This document shows, piece by piece, positions 1-4,283 of a DNA stretch of 8,425 bases (position 1 is its first letter; each line of letters starts with the position of its first letter). The stretch lies in assembly GCA_934630995.1 (NCBI GenBank), contig CAKTXU010000059.1, positions 1-8,425 on the forward strand, in the 5' to 3' direction. A model generated the notes under the pieces. That model had not been told where the DNA came from. It searched no databases and saw nothing but the letters and a program-made list of their open reading frames with translations. The stretch comes from an uncultured Eubacteriales bacterium. GTDB lineage: Bacteria > Bacillota > Clostridia > Oscillospirales > Acutalibacteraceae. Both the position numbers and the translations under genes were made by a program.

Positions 1-1297
1 CGGCCCAGGCACCCGCCCGGTTGATTCCCTTCCAGTAGAGGGAGATGGCGTAGGGAGCCAGAAAGCTGCCGGAGATCACTCCCCAGGAATAGGACATCAT
101 ATCGAGGATGGGCGTTTTGGTGTTGGCAATGACATAGGAGAGAATAATAAAAAGGAAGCAAACGCCCTTGGTCACCACGGCGGCCCTCATCTCGTCCATT
201 CGGCGGAAGAATTTGGCCCGCAGCAGATCCATGGTCAGGGTGGAGGAAGCGGTGATGGTGATGGAGGAGAGGGTGGACACCGACGCCGCGATGAGAAGGA
301 CCAGCACCACCCCCAGCAGTACGTTGGGCAGCCCCGCGCTCGCCAGCATGTTGGGAATCAGGTAATCGGTACCCCCCGGTGTCCCGGCGGGCGTGTCGGG
401 CAGGGAGGAGTAGAAAAGGCGGGAGAGGGAGCCGATGAAATAGCCGCCCCCGGCCACCACCAGAGCAAAGAGGGTGGAAATGACCGTTCCCCGGCGGACC
501 TCCTTGTCGTCCCGGATACCATAATATTTATGAATCATCTGGGGTAGGCCCCAGGTGCCGAAGGAGGTCATCAGCATCGTTGCCCACAGGCCCAGGTGAT
601 CCGCCGCCGTCAGGTGAAGCGCCTCGGTTTTTTCCCTGATAGCCGACAGCCCGGCCGACAGTCCTCCCACCTGCTCACAGCGGACGACGGCCACGATAAG
701 GGCCACGATGCCCACAAGCATGATGAGCCCCTGCACGAAGTCCGCCTTCAGGGTGGCCGCGTAGCCGCCTAAGACCACCACCAGGGCCGCCGCCACGGCG
801 ATGACGATCATACAGACCTGTTCGTCCACTTTCAGCAGCACCGCACAGACGCTGGTCAGGCCCTTATATACCGATGCCGAATAAGGAAGCAGGAAAATGA
901 AGATGACCGCCACGGCAAACAGCTTCATCTTATCGCTGCCGAACCGCTGCTCAAAGAACTGGGGCATGGACTTGATTTCCAGCCGCCTGGTGGTTTCCCT
1001 GGTGCGCCGGGCCAGAACCAGCCAGGCTAGCAGGGAACCGAAAATCGCATTGCCGATACCGGGAAGGACACCCCAGATCCCATATTTCCAGCCGGTGCTT
1101 CCGGCATAACCGATGAACATGACGGCGGAAAAATAAGCCGTGCCGTAGGACAGCGCGGACATCCAGGCCCCTGCGCTGCGGCCGCCCACGGTGAATTCAC
1201 TGATGCTGCGGGAGCTGCGCTTGCCCAACAGGCCGATGAGGAGCATAAACAGAATGTATGCGCCGATGGTCAGCCAAATCACGGTTTCTCTACCCAT
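1..1297 (-). CDS. Sodium:solute symporter (SSS family), 3' end outside window
   Basis: Integral membrane transporter predicted to import a small solute (amino acid, carboxylate or vitamin; not resolvable) driven by sodium. The first 432 residues are present and the frame is still open at base 1. PutP-type members are about 500 residues, so one or two C-terminal helices are missing. Seen: an N-terminal helix (residues about 6-24), the FTVGGRS motif at 35-41, an AYFSAVMFIGYAG helix near 54-66, GGYAATLKADFVQG at 177-190, and the SSS core motif ASVSTLSS at 338-345. S341/T342 match the Ser/Thr pair of the sodium site in E. coli PutP (S340/T341). The ATG at 1297 is chosen because GAGAGGTG precedes it at good spacing and the protein begins directly with helix 1. 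The gene is divergent from the lipoprotein gene at 1541, with a perfect palindrome just upstream. Family assignment is secure; substrate is unknown. Confidence 0.93.
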   Translation of the reverse strand, partial: MGRETVIWLTIGAYILFMLLIGLLGKRSSRSISEFTVGGRSAGAWMSALSYGTAYFSAVMFIGYAGSTGWKYGIWGVLPGIGNAIFGSLLAWLVLARRTRETTRRLEIKSMPQFFEQRFGSDKMKLFAVAVIFIFLLPYSASVYKGLTSVCAVLLKVDEQVCMIVIAVAAALVVVLGGYAATLKADFVQGLIMLVGIVALIVAVVRCEQVGGLSAGLSAIREKTEALHLTAADHLGLWATMLMTSFGTWGLPQMIHKYYGIRDDKEVRRGTVISTLFALVVAGGGYFIGSLSRLFYSSLPDTPAGTPGGTDYLIPNMLASAGLPNVLLGVVLVLLIAASVSTLSSITITASSTLTMDLLRAKFFRRMDEMRAAVVTKGVCFLFIILSYVIANTKTPILDMMSYSWGVISGSFLAPYAISLYWKGINRAGAWA

Positions 1298-1329
1298 GCC
1301 GACACCTCTCGTCTTGTTTGCTTTATCCA

Positions 1330-1350
1330 TTTAAACCGTTGCGGTTTAAA
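1330..1350. promoter_or_regulatory. Perfect 9-bp inverted repeat upstream of the symporter
   Basis: Arms TTTAAACCG and CGGTTTAAA flank a 3-base centre (TTG). The palindrome lies 33 bp upstream of the symporter start. A weak candidate symporter promoter on the minus strand (TTGCAT-N17-TAGGAT) lies just upstream, which would put the palindrome near the start of the transcript. A dimeric repressor operator is the simplest reading. A short RNA hairpin in the leader is the alternative. No regulator gene lies next to it in this window. Confidence 0.45.
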
Positions 1351-1426
1351 GCGGCATAACAATATCCTACACAACTTGGGGAATAAATGCAAGGCCTTTC
1401 CGCAAATTTGTTACAAATCTGTTTTT

Positions 1427-1456
1427 TTGTCGAATAAGTGTTTAAAAATCTGTAAT
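1427..1456 (+). promoter_or_regulatory. Candidate promoter of the NlpC/P60-like lipoprotein
   Basis: TTGTCG (1427-1432), an 18-base AT-rich spacer and TGTAAT (1451-1456) give a moderate sigma-A match. The direct repeat AAATCTGT occurs at 1415-1422 and 1446-1453, 31 bp apart (about three helical turns), straddling the -35 box and running into the -10 box. GTTACAA (1410-1416) and TTGTAAC (1461-1467) form an outer inverted repeat around the whole region. This arrangement would suit regulator binding, but nothing in the sequence proves it. Confidence 0.35.
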
Positions 1457-1468
1457 GAAATTGTAACC

Positions 1469-1499
1469 GGCCTGTCATTGCTTTTGAAAGCGGCAGGCC
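1469..1499 (+). promoter_or_regulatory. Stem-loop in the leader of the lipoprotein mRNA
   Basis: The outer stem pairs GGCCTG (1469-1474) with CAGGCC (1494-1499). The inner stem pairs GCTTT (1480-1484) with AAAGC (1487-1491), with a small internal loop between. There is no T-tract, so it is not a terminator. If the TGTAAT box at 1451 is the -10, this hairpin sits almost at the 5' end of the transcript. That would suit an mRNA-stabilising element or a protein binding site. Confidence 0.35.
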
Positions 1500-1540
1500 A
1501 TACAATGTGTTCAGAAGCAAACATGGAAGGATGGATAGAT

Positions 1541-2215
1541 ATGAAAGGGAAATTGGCACACAGAATGCTCGTTTTGGGTTTGACGGTGGTCAGCCTGTTT
1601 TGTCTGACGGTCCTGGCAGGCTGTGACTCGAAGGATCCGGCCTCGTCCGGCGGAACCTCTTCGGTGGACAGCAAGCCCGCCGATACCACCAAGGCACCGG
1701 ATACCACCGCGCCAAAGGACGAAACCACCACAACAGCGCCGGATAACACCACCACCGCGCCGACGACGGAACCTACCACCACACCGCCCACGGAAGGGCC
1801 CACCACCCAGCCGACGACGCAGCCCACCCAGCCCTCCGACGGGAGCCAAGGCGGGGAGATTGCCGCGCTGGCCCAGACCCTGGTGGGTACCCCCTATAAA
1901 TTCGGCGCCGCCGGCCCGGCGGAATTCGACAACTCGGGCCTCATCTATTATTGCTTTAAGGAAAAGGGCGTGTCCATTCCCAGAAAGACGACCGATATGT
2001 ACGCCGCGGGCACCGCGGTGGAAAAGGCCGACCTCAAGCAGGGTGATGTGGTGTTCTTTTCTGTTGAGACGGCTGGCGCAGTCGAATACGCGGGCATTTA
2101 TATCGGCAACGGCCAGTTTGTAGCCAGCAATAACCCCGACTCCCCCACCAAGATACAGAATATGAGCTTCGAGTATTTTGCCAGCCGGTATGTGGGCGCC
2201 CGGCGATTTGCATAA
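1541..2215 (+). CDS. Lipoprotein with NlpC/P60-like domain lacking the catalytic triad
   Basis: Predicted surface lipoprotein of 224 residues. Residues 1-27 are a signal peptide ending in an LAGC lipobox, and C28 would be lipidated. Residues about 29-103 are a Thr/Pro/Asp-rich stalk (TTAP-like and PTTQ-like repeats) typical of a wall-spanning linker. Residues about 105-224 match the NlpC/P60 (C40 peptidase) fold: TLVGTPYKFG, FDNSGLIYYCF, GDVVFF and AGIYIGNGQFV. The active-site Cys of the usual DCSG motif is Asn131. The usual His of HVGIY is Tyr183, and the third catalytic residue 12 positions later is Ala195. It should therefore not cut peptidoglycan as canonical members do; binding or scaffolding is the inferred role. 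ATG 1541 is chosen because AAGGA lies 9 bases upstream and it gives a clean signal peptide. An in-frame ATG at 1523 and the longer frame from 1376 lack both. The gene stands alone, closed by a terminator. Confidence 0.85.
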   Translation: MKGKLAHRMLVLGLTVVSLFCLTVLAGCDSKDPASSGGTSSVDSKPADTTKAPDTTAPKDETTTTAPDNTTTAPTTEPTTTPPTEGPTTQPTTQPTQPSDGSQGGEIAALAQTLVGTPYKFGAAGPAEFDNSGLIYYCFKEKGVSIPRKTTDMYAAGTAVEKADLKQGDVVFFSVETAGAVEYAGIYIGNGQFVASNNPDSPTKIQNMSFEYFASRYVGARRFA

Positions 2216-2226
2216 GCCAGCAATTG

Positions 2227-2265
2227 AAAAATACCGGCGCTGCTTTCGCGGCGCCGGTATTTTTT
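2227..2265. terminator. Strong intrinsic terminator, usable from both strands
   Basis: AAAAATACCGGCGC (2227-2240) pairs perfectly with GCGCCGGTATTTTT (2252-2265 counted outward). Three more inner pairs (one of them G-U) close on a UUUC loop. A run of six T follows on the plus strand and a run of A on the other side. It begins 11 bases after the lipoprotein stop codon, so it ends that gene. It also insulates it from minus-strand transcription coming from the AT-rich block. Confidence 0.9.
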
Positions 2266-2508
2266 ACGTGAGAAGTATCCTTTCCGCCCATCTGTGTGAT
2301 AGCGGCCCTGCTGATGGTATGTATGGGTTGGCAACCGGCAGAGGAACATGCTGCAGTAAAGAAAAACAAATTTTTTTATTGATTTTATAGACGGAAAATC
2401 CTTAATAACTTTCTGTAGGTGTTTCTACAATCACGCAAAAACGGCTTAAAATAAAGGTAAGTCATATGTCTCTATGTATCTCTGTATAAGGTGTTTTTGC
2501 AAGGTAGG

Positions 2509-2522
2509 CACCATTTTGGCGC
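2509..2522 (+). repeat. 14-bp repeat CACCATTTTGGCGC, copy A
   Basis: Identical to 3549-3562 and on the same strand. Both copies are preceded by TAGG, with a one-base difference in spacing. The 14-mer ends in half of a TTTGGCGCCAAA palindrome, which is complete only in copy B. The two copies bracket the unrecognised open frame and the MmcQ/YjbR gene. Confidence 0.6.
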
Positions 2523-2555
2523 TACTGAAATTCTATCTGCAACACCATACAGCGT

Positions 2556-2843
2556 TTATAAAAGATATGTAGTCCCAATTGTTATTTCTGTTATGTTACA
2601 AGGTAGAAATAGAACAGGCATTAAAATAAAGACTTTGTAGGGTTGATTTCCAAGTGGCAAAGAGCTTATACTTTTTGTATAAAATTGGCCTTGAACTGCG
2701 TAACATTCCCCACAACATAAACCGCGGTTTGCTGTTGAGTTGTCTTTCCATTCCGTAAAACCTACACGGAAAAAAGACTGTGAAAGATCTGTAACAAGCA
2801 CAACATAGGAAGCGGGTACCCAATTCCGTATTTTACCCTGCAT
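2556..2843 (-). other. Unrecognised open frame, possibly a decayed gene
   Basis: An ATG-started open frame of 95 codons on the minus strand; the open reading extends back to about 2870 before a stop. The translation is Cys- and aromatic-rich in the middle (FTEWKDNSTANRGLCCGEC) and hydrophobic near the C-terminus (KVFILMPVLFLPC). I do not recognise a family. A second minus-strand frame (2596-2823) overlaps it, and no good ribosome binding site precedes the ATG. It lies downstream of the MmcQ/YjbR gene in the same direction. A chance frame or a remnant of a gene is more likely than an active gene. Confidence 0.2.
2594..2622 (+). repeat. Imperfect direct repeat TGTTACAARGTAG...ACAGGCATT, copy A
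   Basis: TGTTACAAGGTAG is followed after 7 bases by ACAGGCATT. The same two blocks occur at 3360-3382, where the spacer is one base and one purine differs. Together with the shared 14-mer this indicates that the DNA on both sides of the MmcQ/YjbR gene is related. It may be the remains of the same kind of mobile element. Confidence 0.45.
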
Positions 2844-2887
2844 AATGCTTGTTGGAATAATTTCAAACCCTTACAAATTACAGTTTA

Positions 2888-3277
2888 TTACTTATCTGTT
2901 GAAATCTTGCGTTTCTTAATTGTTTTAGCAGTCGTTTTAAAACTCATGTCAAGAAGCATTTTTATCATATCATCAGATACGCTGCCATCTAAAGCAACCG
3001 TTATCCAACGTTCTTTGTTCATATGATATGCAGGAAAAAAGCCAGATTCTGAGCGTAACGAACCTATCGTGATGGAATCACATTTGAGATTTACAACATC
3101 CAAAAGGCTATCGCCCTGTAATCCTAATTTCTCTTTGGGTACATCCATAATTACGGCAAACCATTTTTGATTGTTGTTATGACGAAAAACTTCATAATTA
3201 GGATACTTTATCCAGGGACAATCCTTCTCTGCATTATAAGTTTCAGCGATATACGCTTCTAATTCAAATCTATTCAT
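2888..3277 (-). CDS. MmcQ/YjbR family protein (DUF419, CyaY-like fold)
   Basis: A 129-residue cytoplasmic protein of the MmcQ/YjbR family, small double-wing proteins often described as DNA-binding. The exact function of the family is not settled. Characteristic segments are visible: YPNYEVFRH (residues 25-33), QKWFAVIMDV (37-46), NLKCD (63-67), GSLRSESGFFPAYHMNKERWITV (about 72-94) and LLDMSF (107-112). Length matches the family (about 115-130). The C-terminal tail is Lys-rich (KTIKKRKISTDK). The start at 3277 is supported by GAGGAAAG about 6 bases upstream. The gene is AT-rich, with many AAA, AAT and ATT codons, unlike the GC-rich genes on either side. It lies between related short repeats, so recent acquisition is likely. 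It is monocistronic, reading towards the terminator at 2227-2265. Confidence 0.85.
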   Translation of the reverse strand: MNRFELEAYIAETYNAEKDCPWIKYPNYEVFRHNNNQKWFAVIMDVPKEKLGLQGDSLLDVVNLKCDSITIGSLRSESGFFPAYHMNKERWITVALDGSVSDDMIKMLLDMSFKTTAKTIKKRKISTDK

Positions 3278-3318
3278 TTTATGCTTTCCTCACAAATTTC
3301 GATCTGTCAATTTCTACG

Positions 3319-3324
3319 ATAATA
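3319..3324 (-). promoter_or_regulatory. Extended -10 element for the MmcQ/YjbR gene
   Basis: On the minus strand TATTAT is preceded by TGC, giving the TGn extended -10 pattern. It lies about 41 bases upstream of the start codon at 3277. No good -35 box is present at 17 bases, as is common for extended -10 promoters. Confidence 0.4.
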
Positions 3325-3359
3325 GCACAAAGCTGCGAATTTATCTATCATCATTTTGC

Positions 3360-3382
3360 TGTTACAAAGTAGCACAGGCATT
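3360..3382 (+). repeat. Imperfect direct repeat TGTTACAARGTAG...ACAGGCATT, copy B
   Basis: TGTTACAAAGTAG is followed after one base by ACAGGCATT, matching 2594-2622 apart from one purine and a shorter spacer. It is immediately followed by the inverted-repeat cluster starting at 3381. Confidence 0.45.
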
Positions 3383-3425
3383 GACACTCGTCAACGGTCA
3401 AGATGAACAGGCTACGCCTGCCGTT
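3381..3425. repeat. Cluster of nested inverted repeats
   Basis: TTGAC (3381-3385) and GTCAA (3390-3394) form a small hairpin. Overlapping it, AACGG (3393-3397) pairs with CCGTT (3421-3425), enclosing CAGGC-TAC-GCCTG (3408-3420) with a 10-base bulge on one side. Dense, overlapping hairpins of this type are common at transposon ends or after transposase genes. No transposase remains here. Confidence 0.4.
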
Positions 3426-3546
3426 AACAATAGTCTCCGCTTATTTGGCGTACAAGAGGGAGAAAACAACGAGTGCTTTCGTCCTCTAAGACGATGATAT
3501 ATTCTTGCAACTGTTTGTATTGTTTTATGACGCCGTATGAAATTAG

Positions 3547-3571
3547 GACACCATTTTGGCGCCAAAGTGTC
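3547..3571. repeat. GGCGCC-centred palindrome containing 14-bp repeat copy B
   Basis: TTTGGCGCCAAA (3555-3566) is a perfect 12-bp palindrome. It is flanked by GACAC (3547-3551) and GTGTC (3567-3571), with three extra bases (CAT) on the left side only. The 14-mer shared with 2509-2522 occupies 3549-3562. The shape resembles an insertion-sequence end or a joined pair of ends; this is inference. Confidence 0.45.
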
Positions 3572-3665
3572 AAAATCAATGTAATTCCCAGCGCCTTAAT
3601 GGGCGGAAAAGTCAGTATTGCAACGGCTTTCAAGGTTTAATGCATTTGGGTAGTTCAAGTTAAAA

Positions 3666-3671
3666 TATAAT
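3666..3671 (+). promoter_or_regulatory. -10 box of the sigma/anti-sigma operon
   Basis: A consensus TATAAT lies 64 bases upstream of the sigma factor start. The -35 region at 17 bases (CATTTG) is poor, which suggests an activator or a weak promoter. I looked for an ECF-type autoregulatory promoter (an AAC-containing -35 with a CGT-type -10). TGCAAC occurs near 3619, but no paired -10 box convinces me. Downstream, AATGC (about 3690) and GCATT (about 3706) can pair in the leader. Confidence 0.4.
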
Positions 3672-3734
3672 TTGTATTTCCGTGCAATAAAAATGCTGCT
3701 TTGCGCATTATTCAAGTGACAGGAGGTTGGATGC

Positions 3735-4283
3735 ATGGACGCAGCAAACGGAACCCCCGCGGTTTTGGAGGGGTGTCTTGCCCGGATTGCCGAAGGGGAA
3801 CGGGAAGCACTGGCTCTTCTCTATGAGCAAACCCGGGTGATGATTTACGGCTTTGCGCTGTCAATTTGTAAAAACGCCCAGGACGCGGAGGATGTACTGC
3901 AGGACACCTATACCCGTGTTTGGACGAATGCGGCGTCCTATCGGCCGTCAGGAAAACCGCTGGCATGGCTTTTCACCGTTGCGCGCAATCTGGCCCTGAT
4001 GAAGCTGCGGGAGGAGCGCAAAACTCTCGATTTGCCGCAGGAGGAGTGGGAACGGCTGGAAGACCATAGCACTCCTCGGGGGCTGGAGGACAAGGCGGTT
4101 CTCCGGGCGGCTATGGAGCGTCTGTCCGACGAGGAGCGTCAAATTGTGATGCTCCACGCCGTGGCCGGCTTCCGGCATCGCGAAACTGCGGCCCTGCTGA
4201 CCCTTCCCCTGCCTACCGTCCTGTCGAAGTATCAACGGGCGCTGAAAAAGCTGCGGACGATTCTGAAGGAGGAAACCATATGA
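3735..4283 (+). CDS. ECF-type RNA polymerase sigma factor
   Basis: A 182-residue group 4 (ECF) sigma factor, expected to direct RNA polymerase to a small envelope or extracellular response regulon when freed from its anti-sigma partner. Sigma region 2 spans about 24-92, with the typical DAEDVLQDTYTRVW (50-63) and PLAWLFTVARNLALMKLR (75-92). Sigma region 4 spans about 126-176, with LSDEERQIVMLHAVAGFRH (130-148), the helix-turn-helix ending LPLPTVLSKYQRALKKLR (157-174). No extra C-terminal domain is present, so this is a minimal ECF. The ATG at 3735 lies 8 bases after AGGAGG (3721-3726). A closer ATG at 3731 is out of frame and leads to a short peptide only. The stop TGA overlaps the next start (ATGA), implying translational coupling with the anti-sigma gene. 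Confidence 0.93.
   Translation: MDAANGTPAVLEGCLARIAEGEREALALLYEQTRVMIYGFALSICKNAQDAEDVLQDTYTRVWTNAASYRPSGKPLAWLFTVARNLALMKLREERKTLDLPQEEWERLEDHSTPRGLEDKAVLRAAMERLSDEERQIVMLHAVAGFRHRETAALLTLPLPTVLSKYQRALKKLRTILKEETI

Larger units (their letters stand above)
2266..2887. other. AT-rich stretch of about 620 bp with no convincing gene
   Basis: Base composition drops sharply after the terminator at 2265. No tRNA, rRNA or recognised coding sequence was found. Small palindromes include GGTTG-G-CAACC near 2326 and TGTAG...CTACA near 2414. Two sequences here recur on the far side of the MmcQ/YjbR gene: CACCATTTTGGCGC (2509-2522) and a TGTTACAA...ACAGGCATT block (2594-2622). A minus-strand open frame at 2556-2843 is listed separately. 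The stretch reads like decayed or acquired DNA. Confidence 0.6.
3278..3734. other. AT-rich intergenic stretch with mobile-element-like palindromes
   Basis: No credible gene was found in these 457 bases. The stretch holds the promoter of the MmcQ/YjbR gene, copy B of two short repeats, a cluster of nested inverted repeats (3381-3425), a GGCGCC-centred palindrome (3547-3571) and the promoter of the sigma operon. Frames on both strands here are short and unlike any protein I know. One plus-strand stretch around 3391-3490 stays open for about 30 codons and could be the tail of a lost transposase gene, but I cannot identify it. Confidence 0.5.

Noticed and set aside
1376..1540. N-terminal extension of the lipoprotein to an ATG at 1376
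   Set aside because: It would put 55 residues before a perfect signal peptide and run through the promoter and leader stem-loop; no ribosome binding site precedes it.
1411..1827. 138-codon minus-strand frame rich in Val/Gly
   Set aside because: It is the antisense reading of the Thr/Pro-rich stalk of the lipoprotein; repeats of ACC/CCG codons give long open antisense frames without meaning.
1623..2123. 166-codon plus-strand frame rich in Pro/Arg
   Set aside because: It is a frame-shifted reading of the lipoprotein gene with no ribosome binding site and low-complexity translation.
2034..2369. Minus-strand frames at 2034-2369 and 2098-2349
   Set aside because: They read through the strong terminator stem and the 3' end of the lipoprotein gene; translations look random.
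2281..2550. tRNA or structured RNA in the AT-rich stretch
   Set aside because: Small palindromes are present, but no cloverleaf, riboswitch core or conserved RNA motif could be made from them.
2505..3571. CRISPR-like array
   Set aside because: There are only two copies of each repeat, unevenly spaced by about 0.8-1 kb with a gene between; no regular repeat-spacer pattern.
3424..3633. 69-codon minus-strand frame
   Set aside because: It crosses the GGCGCC palindrome and repeat copy B, has no ribosome binding site and no recognisable motif; at most a remnant.
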